Positions 36,257-45,406 of a stretch of 57,845 bases of DNA are shown piece after piece. The stretch comes from Allobosea sp. CS1GBMeth4. Its GTDB lineage: Bacteria > Pseudomonadota > Alphaproteobacteria > Rhizobiales > Beijerinckiaceae. The stretch is from assembly GCF_900185715.1 (NCBI RefSeq), contig NZ_FYAS01000028.1, positions 1 through 57,845 of the forward strand, in the 5' to 3' direction. A program made the position numbers and the translations under genes. Each line of letters starts with the position of its first letter. Position 1 is the first letter of the stretch. Under the pieces are notes generated by a model. It saw only the letters and a program-made list of their open reading frames with translations. It did no database searches and was not told the DNA's origin.

Positions 36257-37603
36257 TCATTCCCTCTCGATGCGGATGACTTGCGGCGCTTCGGAGATGT
36301 GCCCGTCGGCGCCGACCTTCTCCAGAGCGCCGCGGATCGCCTGCTCGCTGGTGGCATAGGTGATCAGCACGACCGGAACCGGCGCGCCGGAGCGCCCGCC
36401 GGGATCGCGCTGGGCGGCGATCTCGGAGCGGCGCTGGACGATGCTCTCGAGCGAGATGTCGGCCTCGGCCATGCGGGTCGCGATGGCCGCTGCCGCGCCG
36501 GGACGGTCGGCGACGGCGAGGCGGATGTAATAGCCGCCCTCATGGCGCTGCATCGGCGCCCGCGCCGGCTGCTCCAGGCGGGCGACCGGCATGCCGAAGG
36601 GCAGCCCGGCGGTGCCGCGGGCGATGTCGGCGATGTCGGCGATCACGGCCGAGGCGGTCGGCCCGCCGCCGGCGCCGGGGCCGACGAGGGTGATCTCGCG
36701 CACCGCGTCGGCGTCGATCGTCACCGCGTTGGTGACGCCCATCACCTGCGCGATCGCGGAGGATTTCGGCACCATGGTCGGGTGCACGCGCTGCTCGATG
36801 CCGGTCTTGGTGCGTTCGGCGACGCCGAGCAGCTTGATCCGGTAGCCGAGCTCGTCCGCCATCTTCAGGTCGAGCGGCGCGATCGAGGAAATGCCTTCGA
36901 CATGAATCGCTTCGGCGTCGATCTTCGTCCCGAATGCGAGGCTGGTCAGGATGGCGAGCTTGTGGGCGGTGTCGTAGCCCTCGACGTCGAAGGTCGGGTC
37001 CGCCTCGGCATAGCCGAGACGCTGCGCGTCCTTCAGGCAGGCCTCGAAGGTCAGCCCCTCCAGCTCCATGCGCGAGAGGATGTAATTGCAGGTGCCGTTG
37101 AGGATGCCGTAGAGCCGGGTGACGTTGTTGCCGGACAGCGCCTCGCGCAGCGTCTTCACCACCGGGATGCCGCCGGCGGAGGACGCCTCGAAGGCGAGCG
37201 CCGCGCCCTTGGCCTCGGCGAGCTCGGCAAGCGCCAGGCCGTGGGCGGCGAGCAGGGCCTTGTTGGCGGTCACCACGGGCTTGCCGGCGGAGAGCGCCGC
37301 CTCGACGGCCCGCCTGGCCGGCCCCTCGGAGCCGCCGATCAGCTCGACCAGGCAATCGATCTCGGGGGACGCGGCGAGCGCCACCGGATCGTCGAACCAG
37401 GCGAGGCCGGACAGGTCGATGCCGCGGTCGCGGTTGCGGTCGCGCGCCGAGACCGCCGTCACCCGGATCGGCCGGCCGCAGCGGGCGGCGAGCACGTTCT
37501 CCTGGCGTTTGAGAATGCCCGCGACGGACGCGCCGACTGTCCCCAGGCCGGCGATGCCGACGCGCAGGGGCCTGATCTCGGAGGGAGCAGCGTGCATGGT
37601 CAT
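36257..37603 (-). CDS. hom: homoserine dehydrogenase
   Basis: 448 residues from ATG 37603 (MTMHAAPSEIRP); ATG 37597 is an alternative. It reduces aspartate semialdehyde to homoserine for threonine and methionine synthesis. NAD(P)-binding GIAGLGTVGASVAG is at the start. VTANKALLA, the ILNGTCNYILS active-site segment, the DPTFDVEGYDTAHKLAILTS block and KIDAEAIHVEGI follow. A C-terminal ACT domain (YYIRLAVADRPGAAAAIATR) is the usual threonine feedback site. It probably shares a transcript with the glpX gene downstream. Confidence 0.97.
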   Translation of the reverse strand: MTMHAAPSEIRPLRVGIAGLGTVGASVAGILKRQENVLAARCGRPIRVTAVSARDRNRDRGIDLSGLAWFDDPVALAASPEIDCLVELIGGSEGPARRAVEAALSAGKPVVTANKALLAAHGLALAELAEAKGAALAFEASSAGGIPVVKTLREALSGNNVTRLYGILNGTCNYILSRMELEGLTFEACLKDAQRLGYAEADPTFDVEGYDTAHKLAILTSLAFGTKIDAEAIHVEGISSIAPLDLKMADELGYRIKLLGVAERTKTGIEQRVHPTMVPKSSAIAQVMGVTNAVTIDADAVREITLVGPGAGGGPTASAVIADIADIARGTAGLPFGMPVARLEQPARAPMQRHEGGYYIRLAVADRPGAAAAIATRMAEADISLESIVQRRSEIAAQRDPGGRSGAPVPVVLITYATSEQAIRGALEKVGADGHISEAPQVIRIERE

Positions 37604-37742
37604 GAGCGGCGGGGTCGCATGAGGCGCGCAGGGAGTCAACGGCGAAGGGGTGGAGGGAACCTGTCCGGAAAGGCCCGATTGAGGCAATGCGGAGGTGCCC
37701 GCCCATGAGCCGCTGCGACCGCCCTCGCCCGAGTCGCAGGCC

Positions 37743-38174
37743 TCACTCGAACCGACAGACGACCTCGGCGGCGAGCTTGTTGAGCTTGCCGCCCTCGAAG
37801 CCGAGATAGAGCCGCAGCAACTGGTTGCCGAAGGCCGTGATCTTGATGGTGCGCAGCGCCTCGATGCTGTCCCCGTCGGCCGCCGTCGAATTCTCGTCGA
37901 TCGGGGTCCAGAACCAGGGCTTCGGCGCCCGGATCACGGTCTGCGCCAGCAGCTGCTCGGCCTCGGCACGGCCCATGCCGACCGGGAAATACCTGGCGGC
38001 GATCTCGGTGGCGTCGCGGCCGCATTCCTTGGCGCGAGAGGCGGTCAGCACCTCGGCGATCAGGGCCGAGTCGGTGTCGGTGGTGCGGCCGCGCGAGAAA
38101 TCATAGGTCGCGAACAGGCAGACCAGCGCGAACAGGCCGAATACGATCCCGATCCACCGGCCCTTCGAGCCCAT
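37743..38174 (-). CDS. hypothetical membrane-anchored protein
   Basis: 143 residues from ATG 38174. One N-terminal membrane helix (WIGIVFGLFALVCLFATYDF) is followed by a soluble domain with a SmpA/OmlA-like flavour (RYFPVGMGRAEAEQLL, WFWTPIDENSTAADGDSIEA). No catalytic motif is visible. It lies between the aminotransferase and hom genes on the same strand. It may be an envelope protein, but the function is unknown. Two cysteines, near positions 51 and 140, could form a disulfide. Confidence 0.7.
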   Translation of the reverse strand: MGSKGRWIGIVFGLFALVCLFATYDFSRGRTTDTDSALIAEVLTASRAKECGRDATEIAARYFPVGMGRAEAEQLLAQTVIRAPKPWFWTPIDENSTAADGDSIEALRTIKITAFGNQLLRLYLGFEGGKLNKLAAEVVCRFE

Positions 38175-38263
38175 GATGCGCCTTCGCCCCTGCTATCCGC
38201 CCGCCGCCTGGGTTCCCATGTTTCGGCGATCCGGTCCAGTGCCGGCGCGCAACACCGCCCAGC

Positions 38264-38347
38264 GTCATTGCGAGGAGCACAGCGACGAAGCAATCCAGGA
38301 GCCGCAGAGCGGAATCTTCCGGGTTGCTTCGCTACGCTCGCAATGAC
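38264..38347. repeat. CATTGCGAG-type intergenic palindrome
   Basis: The left end GTCATTGCGAGGAGCAC with GACGAAGCAATCC and the right end GGTTGCTTCGCTACG with CTCGCAATGAC form a long imperfect inverted repeat of 84 bases. It fills the gap before the aminotransferase gene. Elements with the same CATTGCGAG...GAAGCAATCC core are common as dispersed intergenic repeats in Hyphomicrobiales genomes. Confidence 0.8.
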
Positions 38348-38368
38348 GACAGAGGGGAGCTTCCGCCC

Positions 38369-39589
38369 CTACCCCGCCTTCGGCATCTGGATGACGTTGT
38401 GCAGGGTCGCGTCGGCGCTCTTCAGGAAGCGGCCGACATTGCGCGCCGCCTGGCGGATGCGCTGCTCGTTCTCGACGATGGCGATCCGGACGAAATCGTC
38501 GCCGTGCTCGCCGAAGCCGATGCCCGGCGCGACCGCGACCTCGGCCTTCTCGATCAGCAGCTTGGAGAACTCCAGCGAGCCGAGATGGCGGAACTTCTCG
38601 GGAATCGGCACCCAGGCGAACATCGAGGCCTGCGGCGCCGGGAAGTCCCAGCCGGCCTTGCCGAAACTCTCGACCAGCGCGTCGCGGCGCCGGCGGTAGG
38701 TCTCGCGCATCTCGCGGATGCAGTCGTCCGGGCCGTTCAGCGCCGCCGCCGCAGCGACCTGAATCGGCGTATAGGCGCCGTAGTCGAGATAGGACTTCAC
38801 CCGCGCCAGCGCCGCCAGCAGCCGCTCATTCCCGACGGCGAAGCCCATGCGCCAGCCGGCCATGGAGAAGGTCTTCGACATCGAGGTGAACTCGACGGCG
38901 ACGTCGATCGCACCCGGCACCTGCAGCATCGAGGGCGGCGGGCCGTTCTCGTCGAAATAGACCTCGGCATAGGCGAGATCGGAGAGCAGGATCAGCTCGT
39001 GCCGCTTCGCGAAGGCGACGAGGTCGCGATAGAAGTCGAGCGAGGCGGTGTAGGCGGTCGGGTTCGCCGGATAGCAGGTGACGAGCGCGATCGGCTTCGG
39101 CACCGAATGCGCCATCGCCCGCTCCAGGGCCGGGAAGAAGGCCGGCGTTGGCTCGGCCGGGACGGAGCGGATGACGCCGCCCGCCATCAGGAAGCCGAAG
39201 GCGTGGATCGGATAGCTCGGATTGGGCACGAGCACGACGTCGCCCGGGCCGGTGATGGCCTGCGCCATGTTGGCGAAGCCCTCCTTCGAGCCGAGCGTGG
39301 CGACGACCTGCGTCTCGGGATTGAGCGTCACGCCGAAGCGGCGCCCGTAATAATTCGCCTGGGCGCGGCGCAGGCCGGCGATGCCCTTCGAGGCGGAATA
39401 GCGGTCGGTCCGCGGCTTGCCGGCGGTCTCGACCAGCTTCTCGATGACATGCTTCGGCGCCGGCAGGTCGGGATTGCCCATGCCGAGATCGACGATGTCG
39501 ACGCCCTTGGCCCGCTCGGCGGCCTTGATCTTGTTGACCTGTTCGAAAACGTAAGGCGGCAGGCGTTTGATGCGGTGAAAATCGGTCAT
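38369..39589 (-). CDS. class I/II PLP aminotransferase (AlaC / LL-diaminopimelate type)
   Basis: 406 residues from ATG 39589 (MTDFHRIKRLPPYVFEQVNK). Fold-type I features: VDLGMGNPDLPAPKHVIEKL, RYSASKGIAGLRRAQA, TLGSKEGFANMAQAITGPGD, VTCYPANPTAYTAS, LLSDLAYAEVYFD, the PLP lysine in MSKTFSMAGWRMGFAVGN, and a C-terminal substrate arginine in FVRIAIVENEQRIRQA. The group includes alanine and LL-diaminopimelate aminotransferases, and sequence alone does not separate them. Position before hom suggests amino acid synthesis. Confidence 0.9.
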   Translation of the reverse strand: MTDFHRIKRLPPYVFEQVNKIKAAERAKGVDIVDLGMGNPDLPAPKHVIEKLVETAGKPRTDRYSASKGIAGLRRAQANYYGRRFGVTLNPETQVVATLGSKEGFANMAQAITGPGDVVLVPNPSYPIHAFGFLMAGGVIRSVPAEPTPAFFPALERAMAHSVPKPIALVTCYPANPTAYTASLDFYRDLVAFAKRHELILLSDLAYAEVYFDENGPPPSMLQVPGAIDVAVEFTSMSKTFSMAGWRMGFAVGNERLLAALARVKSYLDYGAYTPIQVAAAAALNGPDDCIREMRETYRRRRDALVESFGKAGWDFPAPQASMFAWVPIPEKFRHLGSLEFSKLLIEKAEVAVAPGIGFGEHGDDFVRIAIVENEQRIRQAARNVGRFLKSADATLHNVIQMPKAG

Positions 39590-39942
39590 GTCGAGAACAG
39601 GTCCCTGCTGATCGCCGCGCCGCCGGCGCGACAAATCACATTCTTGCGCTGCGATGCCTTAGCACCGCAACTTTCGTCCCGACAGCGCAAAAAACGCAAG
39701 ATTCGTCGAAAGTCGCGAAAGCCTCGTCAGAAGGCGTCCCAGGATGGAGGCTGGGAGGGCTGGCTGACCGCGCGGAAGAGGACGAGCGTGCCGCGATGCG
39801 CGGGCTGCGCCTCCGGCGCCGGGCGGTCGTGCGGCAGGGAGAGATCGGGATGGCAAAGCGAAGGGCGCGGGGCGAATCGCCCCTGCGGAGCAGGACCATG
39901 AGCGCCGGGACGGAGCCGAAGCTGCAGCGGCCGGCCGCCACG
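39590..39942. other. gene-free interval
   Basis: 353 bases between the aminotransferase start and the lipoprotein stop. Frames on the minus strand are open but have low-complexity, Arg/Ser-rich translations and no start with a binding site. A CTTTCG/CGAAAG pair around 39660-39715 could form a weak hairpin in front of the aminotransferase gene. No gene is called. Confidence 0.5.
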
Positions 39943-40293
39943 TCACTCCTTCGGTAGCGGCGGGGGCGCCGGCGGCGGCGTCTTGCCGAGTGCCTGGGCC
40001 TGCGAGCCGGCGGCCTCGTTCGAGATCCGCTTGGCCTCGAGTTCGGCTTCGAGCTTCTTGAATTCGTCGACGGTCTTGCGCTTGGCCTCGCGCGAGACGG
40101 TGGTGCCGATCGGAATGTATTTCGGATCCTGCGGCCGGGTCTCGACCACGAAGGGCTTGGGCTCGCCGGGCTTCGTGGCGAGGTCGGTGATCTCGGCAAC
40201 GCCGCGCGTGGCCTCGCAGCCGCCGAGCGCGAGCCCGGCGAGCAGGAGGAGGCCCGCCGCTTTCGGCGGAAATTGGGAGCGCCCGTCAGCCAT
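39943..40293 (-). CDS. small lipoprotein
   Basis: 116 residues from ATG 40293. A lipoprotein signal (AAGLLLLAGLALGGC) has a good lipobox ending at a cysteine near residue 26. The mature part is charged and ends in a proline-rich tail (GKTPPPAPPPLPKE). A predicted helical segment (KTVDEFKKLEAELEAKRISN) lies in the middle. It is divergent from phaC, 102 bases apart. No known family was recognised; an envelope location is likely. Confidence 0.75.
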   Translation of the reverse strand: MADGRSQFPPKAAGLLLLAGLALGGCEATRGVAEITDLATKPGEPKPFVVETRPQDPKYIPIGTTVSREAKRKTVDEFKKLEAELEAKRISNEAAGSQAQALGKTPPPAPPPLPKE

Positions 40294-40395
40294 CGCCCTG
40301 CTTTCGCAAATTTCCTTTGTCACCCATATCGGCTAGGTCCTTAATGGGTCCAAAATGGGGAATGCAACTCCCCGAGGCGACGAGGGAGCGTCATC

Positions 40396-42237
40396 ATGTG
40401 TCCGCCTGGCGACGACAAGGACAAAACCGGCAACAAGCCGGTCGACGCGTCGTTGGCGGATCTGCCCTCGATCCCCGATTTCGACGCCATGGCGCAGAAC
40501 ATGGGCAAGCTGGTCGAGCAGGCCGGCAAGGTGACCGCGGCCTATCTGAAGCCGATCGAGCGCGGCGAGGCCAAGACCGGGCAGGCCGACGAGGCGAGCG
40601 AGATGGTCAAGGTGCTCGGCCGCGTCGCCGAGCGCTGGATCAACGACCCGCAGAAGATCATCGAGGCCCAGGGCGCGATCACCAGCGATTTCCTCAGCCT
40701 GTGGAGCGCGACGCTGAAGCGCCTCGGCGGCGAGGAGGTCGCGCCCGTGATCACCCCCGACAAGCGCGACGCCCGCTTCGCCGATCCCGAATGGAGCAGC
40801 CATCCGGTCTTCGATTTCGTCAAGCAGGCCTATCTCCTGACCACGCGCTGGGCCGAAGGCATGGTCGAGCAGGCCGAGGACCTCGACCCCCACACGCGCA
40901 ACAAGGCCCGCTTCTACGTCAAGCAGATCGCAGGGGCGCTGGCGCCGTCGAACTTCGTCGCCACCAATCCCGAGCTGCTGCGCGAGACCATGGCGCAGAG
41001 CGGCGAGAATCTGGTGCGCGGCATGAGGATGCTGGCCGAGGACATCGAGGCCGGCGGCGGCGAGCTGAAGATCCGGCAGTCCGACCCCGGCGCCTTCCAG
41101 ATCGGCGTCAACATCGCGACGACGCCCGGCAAGGTCATCTACCGCAACGACATCATCGAGCTGATCCAGTATGCCCCGGCGACCGAGACGGTGCTGAAGC
41201 GGCCGCTGCTGATCGTGCCGCCCTGGATCAACAAGTTCTACATTCTCGACCTCAACCCGGAGAAGAGCTTCATCCGCTGGTGCGTCGCCCAGGGATTGAC
41301 CGTGTTCTGCATCTCCTGGGTCAACCCCGACCATCGCCACGCGGCGAAGGATTTCGAGAGCTATATGCGCGAGGGCATCTTCGCGGCCCTGGACGCGATC
41401 GAGACGGTCACCGGCGAGAAGCAGGTCTCCGCCATCGGCTATTGCGTCGGCGGCACGCTGCTGGGCGTGACGCTGGCCTATATGGCCGCGACCCGGGACA
41501 AGCGCATCGCGAGCGCGACGTTCTTCACGACGCAGGTCGACTTCAGCCATGCCGGCGAACTCTCGGTCTTCGTCGACGAGGACCAGATCCGCGCGGTCGA
41601 GGAGCAGATGGCCGAGCGCGGCTATCTCGACGGGGCGCGGATGTCGGGCGCCTTCAACATGCTCAGGCCGAACGACCTGATCTGGTCCTATGCCGTCAAC
41701 AACTACCTGAAGGGCAAGGCGCCGACGCCTTTCGACCTGCTCTACTGGAATTCGGATTCGACCCGGATGCCGGCGGCGAACCACTCCTTCTACCTGCGCA
41801 ACTGCTATCTCGAGAACAAGCTGAGCAAGGGCGAGATGCGGATCGGCGGCAAGCTGCTCGATCTCAAGAAGGTGAGGATCCCGGTCTACAATCTGGCGAC
41901 GCGCGAGGATCATATCGCCCCGGCCAAATCGGTGTTCATCGGCTCGCAGACCTTCGGCGGCCCCGTCGAGTACGTCATGGCCGGCTCCGGCCATATCGCC
42001 GGCGTGGTCAACCCGCCGAACAAGGTGAAGTATCAGTTCTGGACCGGTCCCGAGCCGGAAGGCGCCTTCGAGGACTGGCTGCCGAAGACGCAGGAGCATC
42101 CGGGCTCCTGGTGGCCGCATTGGTTCGCCTGGCTGGAAAAGCAGGCGCCCAAGCGGGTGAAGCCGCGCATTCCGGGCGACGGCCCCCTGCCCGCGCTGGA
42201 GGACGCGCCGGGCAGCTATGTGAAGATCAAGGCGTAG
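40396..42237 (+). CDS. phaC: class I poly(3-hydroxyalkanoate) synthase
   Basis: 613 residues from ATG 40396. It polymerises 3-hydroxyacyl-CoA into storage polyester granules. The N-terminal PhaC domain is followed by an alpha/beta hydrolase with the lipase-like box GYCVGGT. The catalytic residues are Cys350 in that box, Asp505 in REDHIAP and His533 in GSGHIAGVVNPP. Other family blocks are PPWINKFYILDLNPEKS and NDLIWSYAVNNYLKGK. Complete length. It stands alone and is divergent from the small lipoprotein gene; no phaR, phaA or phaB is in the window. Confidence 0.97.
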   Translation: MCPPGDDKDKTGNKPVDASLADLPSIPDFDAMAQNMGKLVEQAGKVTAAYLKPIERGEAKTGQADEASEMVKVLGRVAERWINDPQKIIEAQGAITSDFLSLWSATLKRLGGEEVAPVITPDKRDARFADPEWSSHPVFDFVKQAYLLTTRWAEGMVEQAEDLDPHTRNKARFYVKQIAGALAPSNFVATNPELLRETMAQSGENLVRGMRMLAEDIEAGGGELKIRQSDPGAFQIGVNIATTPGKVIYRNDIIELIQYAPATETVLKRPLLIVPPWINKFYILDLNPEKSFIRWCVAQGLTVFCISWVNPDHRHAAKDFESYMREGIFAALDAIETVTGEKQVSAIGYCVGGTLLGVTLAYMAATRDKRIASATFFTTQVDFSHAGELSVFVDEDQIRAVEEQMAERGYLDGARMSGAFNMLRPNDLIWSYAVNNYLKGKAPTPFDLLYWNSDSTRMPAANHSFYLRNCYLENKLSKGEMRIGGKLLDLKKVRIPVYNLATREDHIAPAKSVFIGSQTFGGPVEYVMAGSGHIAGVVNPPNKVKYQFWTGPEPEGAFEDWLPKTQEHPGSWWPHWFAWLEKQAPKRVKPRIPGDGPLPALEDAPGSYVKIKA

Positions 42238-42321
42238 GTCAGCGGCGTCTCGCCGTCTCGCCGCCATTCCGGGGCGTGGCCAGCGCCCGGCGGAATGCGG
42301 CCCGGCCCGCTTCAGCAGAAA

Positions 42322-42339
42322 GCCGGCCCGAAGGCCGGC
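42322..42339 (-). terminator. terminator hairpin after the FadL-like gene
   Basis: Stem GCCGGCC/GGCCGGC of 7 bases with a TTCG tetraloop when read on the minus strand, followed by TTTCT. It lies 25 bases beyond the FadL-like stop and 85 bases after the convergent phaC stop, so it may serve both. Confidence 0.65.
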
Positions 42340-42363
42340 CTTCCAGCTCGCGAACGGAGCCGC

Positions 42364-43683
42364 TCAGTTCTTGCGGACGACCGGACGGACCGGGATCGTC
42401 TCCGCCGGATTGTCCCAGCGATAGGTCAGGCCGGCCGAGACGATGTGGATGTAGGGCTTGGCCTCGGCCGTGTAGAACACCGCCTGCTGCTGCGGATGCG
42501 CGCCGGTGTAGTTCACCGCAGCCTGCTTGACGTGGATATAGGTGTAGCCGAGATCCAGCTTGAGCTTGTCGGTGACCTGGTAGCTGCCGCCCGCCGACAG
42601 CCAGAGCCGGTCGTTGTCGGAGATGAAGATCGTCCGGTTGCGGTCATTGACCGCCGAGAGCTCGTAGCCGACGCCGGCGCGCAGGGTCAGGTCGCGGCTG
42701 TACTTGTACTCCGCGCCGGCCGAGAAGAACCAGGCGTCGTCATACTGGAAGTTCAGGCTGGTCACCGGCAGGCCGCTGAGCTTGCTGACGACGGGGATGT
42801 TGCGGAACTTGCTCCAGTTGGTCCATTCGACACCGGCATGGACCTGCCATTGCTCGTTGATCTCCTGCGAGACGCCGAACACGACCGAATCCGGCAGGTT
42901 GAGGTTGGCCTTGACCGGAACGACGCCGAGCGGGGTCCGGAAGGTGCCGTCGAGCGTCTGGCGCACCGGCGAGCGGTAGGCGATGCCGATATTGGTGCCC
43001 TTGAACGGCGTCAGGTTGATACCGAAACGATAGCCGAGATCGATGGTGTCGCCCTCGATGATGACGGGCGCGGCGGTCGGAGCGATACCGGACGCGGTCT
43101 TGAGCGACGCGTTCAGCCACTGGACCTGCACCGCGGCGCCGATCGAGAGCCAGTCGGTGACCTGGTAGCCGACCGTCGGCGCGACATTGATCGTCTGGAC
43201 CTTGGCGGAGCGGCCATAGACCTGAGCGGCATGCGCCTGATTGTCGGCCTTCGAGCGCAGACCATAGGGCGCGCCGGTGGTGAGGCCGATCCAGAAGCGG
43301 TCGGTGAGCTGCCAGGCCGAGTAGGACGCCGGCACGAAGCCGCCATTGCCGCCGATGTCGCCGGTGCCGTTCTGCAGCGGGTTCGCCGGGCCGAAAGGCG
43401 AGCCGAGCCGGCTCACCGAGGTCGGATCATAGCTCGCATTCGCATAGATGTAGGTGAAGTTCCACTGGCTGTTGCGGCCGGGGAACATGGTGATGGTCGC
43501 CGGGTTCCAGGCCATCGACCCCATGCCGATGCCGCCCGAGGCGGCGCCGGCATAGGACATGCCGAGACCTTCGGCGCTCTGCCCCGAACGGATCGCGAAG
43601 GAGCTCGCGGACGCCGCGCCGGCCGCCAGCAGCGCCGAGAGCGAAACCGTGGCGGCGGCGGTGAATTTCAGAAGGCTCTTCAT
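42364..43683 (-). CDS. OmpP1/FadL-family outer membrane transporter
   Basis: 439 residues from ATG 43683, with a signal peptide (LKFTAAATVSLSALLAAGAA then SA). The mature N-terminus SFAIRSGQSAEGLGMSYAGA and the SMAWNPATITMFPG block are the typical FadL plug region. The rest alternates as beta strands and ends in YRWDNP...RPVVRKN. It forms an outer membrane channel for long-chain fatty acids or other hydrophobic molecules. Its proximity to phaC is suggestive, but the two are convergent. Confidence 0.9.
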   Translation of the reverse strand: MKSLLKFTAAATVSLSALLAAGAASASSFAIRSGQSAEGLGMSYAGAASGGIGMGSMAWNPATITMFPGRNSQWNFTYIYANASYDPTSVSRLGSPFGPANPLQNGTGDIGGNGGFVPASYSAWQLTDRFWIGLTTGAPYGLRSKADNQAHAAQVYGRSAKVQTINVAPTVGYQVTDWLSIGAAVQVQWLNASLKTASGIAPTAAPVIIEGDTIDLGYRFGINLTPFKGTNIGIAYRSPVRQTLDGTFRTPLGVVPVKANLNLPDSVVFGVSQEINEQWQVHAGVEWTNWSKFRNIPVVSKLSGLPVTSLNFQYDDAWFFSAGAEYKYSRDLTLRAGVGYELSAVNDRNRTIFISDNDRLWLSAGGSYQVTDKLKLDLGYTYIHVKQAAVNYTGAHPQQQAVFYTAEAKPYIHIVSAGLTYRWDNPAETIPVRPVVRKN

Positions 43684-44147
43684 CGCGGCGTCTTCCCCAG
43701 GCTGAGGTTCTTGTTGTGGCGGTCGCGGCGAAGCGACCGCGTGGAATCTGCCGCAACCATGCCGTCAGCCGGTTTCCGCCGCAATCCCGCCGCGATCCGC
43801 CCGAAATCGCCACGCCCCGCGTCCACGCCGGGGGCACATGGCCGGAAACGCGCAAAAACGACCCGTTTCGCGCGATCGGATCGCAAGCCGGCGACGGAAT
43901 GGATGGTTTATATAAGAACTATCGCAAAATTCGCCATTGTGCGCCGCAGCATAGCCCCGGCGATGACTTGGGGAAGGGAGCGCGGTTTGAGGCGCACCGT
44001 TGCATAAGCGCCACAACTCCAGGCTTGCCCGCAGACATGGCATGCGTACAGACGGGCTTGCATCCACCGGGCGCTCCGCACAGGATCGCGGCCATCTTCG
44101 GGCTCGCCTGAATCCATCTTTGAAACGATTGAAAAGGGGGAAACGAC
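43684..44147. promoter_or_regulatory. divergent promoter region between fadL-like and FAH genes
   Basis: 464 bases with no credible gene. 43719-43740 is a perfect hairpin (GCGGTCGC, loop GGCGAA, GCGACCGC) in the leader of the fadL-like gene. A less GC-rich stretch at 43905-43945 (GGTTTATATAAGAACTATCG) is the best place for a promoter. AAGGGGGAA just before 44148 is the ribosome binding site of the FAH gene. Confidence 0.45.
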
Positions 44148-44996
44148 GTGAAACTGGTTCGCTATGGCGCGTTCGGCCAAGAAAAGCCCGGGCTGATCGA
44201 CGCTGCCGGCAAGCTGCGCGACCTGTCGGCGCATGTGCCGGACATCGCGGGGGCGGCGCTGAGGAAGGCCTCGCTCGCCAAGCTCAAGGCCCTGTCGCCC
44301 GAGGCGCTGCCGCTGGTCGAAGGCTCGCCGCGAATCGGCGCCTGCGTCGGCGACGTCCGCAACTTCATCGCCGTCGGCCTCAACTTCGCCGACCATGCCG
44401 CCGAGACCGGCGCGGCGATCCCGGCCGAACCGATCCTCTTCAACAAGGCGCCGAACTGCATCGTCGGCCCCAATGACGACGTGATCATTCCCCGGAATTC
44501 GAAGAAGACCGACTGGGAAGTCGAGCTCGCCATCGTGATCGGCGATGGCGGCTCCTACATCGAAGAGAAGGACGCGATGGCGGCGATCGCCGGCTTCTGC
44601 GTCTGCAACGACGTCTCCGAGCGCGAATTCCAGACCGAGCGCGGCGGACAATGGGCCAAGGGCAAGGGCTGCCCGACCTTCGGCCCGCTCGGCCCCTGGC
44701 TGGTGACTCCGGACGAGATCGCGGACGTGCAGAACCTGTCGATGTGGCTCGAGGTCGATGGCGAGCGGGTGCAGAACGGCTCGACCAAAACGATGATCTT
44801 CGGCGCCGCCTATCTCGTCCACTACATCAGCCAGTTCATGCGGCTCGATCCGGGCGACGTCATCACAACCGGCACCCCGCCCGGCGTCGGGCTGGGCTTC
44901 AAGCCGCCGCGCTTCCTCAAGGGCGGCGAGACCGTGACCCTCGGCATCGAAGGGCTCGGCACGCAGAAGCAGCACTTCAAGCCCTACGCGGCCTGA
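44148..44996 (+). CDS. fumarylacetoacetate hydrolase family protein
   Basis: 282 residues from a GTG at 44148 with a strong AAGGGGGAA upstream. The FAH fold is recognised by FIAVGLNFADHAAETG, ILFNKAPNCIVGPNDDVIIP, the metal-ligand region KTDWEVELAIVIG, VCNDVSEREFQTERGGQWAK, GCPTFGPLGPWLVT and PGDVITTGTPPGVGLG. Members are hydrolases, isomerases or decarboxylases of 2-keto acids in aromatic, sugar or ureide catabolism. No pathway partner is adjacent, so the substrate is open. Confidence 0.92.
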   Translation: MKLVRYGAFGQEKPGLIDAAGKLRDLSAHVPDIAGAALRKASLAKLKALSPEALPLVEGSPRIGACVGDVRNFIAVGLNFADHAAETGAAIPAEPILFNKAPNCIVGPNDDVIIPRNSKKTDWEVELAIVIGDGGSYIEEKDAMAAIAGFCVCNDVSEREFQTERGGQWAKGKGCPTFGPLGPWLVTPDEIADVQNLSMWLEVDGERVQNGSTKTMIFGAAYLVHYISQFMRLDPGDVITTGTPPGVGLGFKPPRFLKGGETVTLGIEGLGTQKQHFKPYAA

Positions 44997-45003
44997 GAAA
45001 AGA

Positions 45004-45040
45004 CGCTGCCGGGGCCGTTCGACCCCGAACCCCGGCAGCG
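45004..45040 (+). terminator. hairpin after the FAH-family gene
   Basis: Perfect 11-base arms CGCTGCCGGGG and CCCCGGCAGCG at 45004-45014 and 45030-45040, starting 8 bases after the stop. No T-run follows. It is a likely transcript end or 3' stabiliser. Confidence 0.55.
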
Positions 45041-45074
45041 CCCGCGGCCACGCCCTGGCGCGGCCGCGTCAGTC

Positions 45075-45275
45075 TCAGATGCGCCTGTCCGGCCGCCTGA
45101 ACGCAATCACCTTCGCGGAAGCGACCGGCTGCACGCCGGGAGCGGTGGCGCTCCACTCCGGGATCCCCTGCTCCGCCGCGCCCGGCCGCTCCGCCGTCGC
45201 AGCAGCGGCGCGCTCGCGCTCCAGCCTGCGCCGGCTCCGCGCCAGACGCGCGCCCAACGTATCGAAACCCGGCAT
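45075..45275 (-). CDS. small hypothetical basic protein
   Basis: 66 residues from ATG 45275 (MPGFDTLGARLARSRRRLER). Arg-rich and helical, with no motif; it ends VIAFRRPDRRI. It lies alone between the FAH hairpin and argC. Codon use resembles the neighbours. The call rests on the open frame and plausible start only; it may not be a gene. Confidence 0.35.
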   Translation of the reverse strand: MPGFDTLGARLARSRRRLERERAAAATAERPGAAEQGIPEWSATAPGVQPVASAKVIAFRRPDRRI

Positions 45276-45406
45276 CGAATCGCCCCCTACCCTAGCCGCT
45301 GTCACAAGCTATGAGCGCGAGCGCGAGCGGCGACATCCCCCATTTGGGGGGTGCAGCGCTCGTTTCGCCGGCGAGGCGGCAGAAGGCGGCGGCCGGCGAA
45401 GCGGCG

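Noticed and set aside
35192..37708. 838-codon rightward frame opposite glpX and hom
   Set aside because: Antisense shadow of two well-supported genes, with Asp/Gly/Arg-rich low-complexity translation.
36161..37740. Riboswitch or leader peptide before hom or glpX
   Set aside because: No T-run terminator, no Thr/Ile/Met-rich short ORF and no SAM-type core was seen upstream of either gene.
39636..40199. 187-codon leftward frame over the lipoprotein gene
   Set aside because: Ser/Arg/Pro-rich translation without homology; the lipoprotein frame with a clear lipobox fits better.
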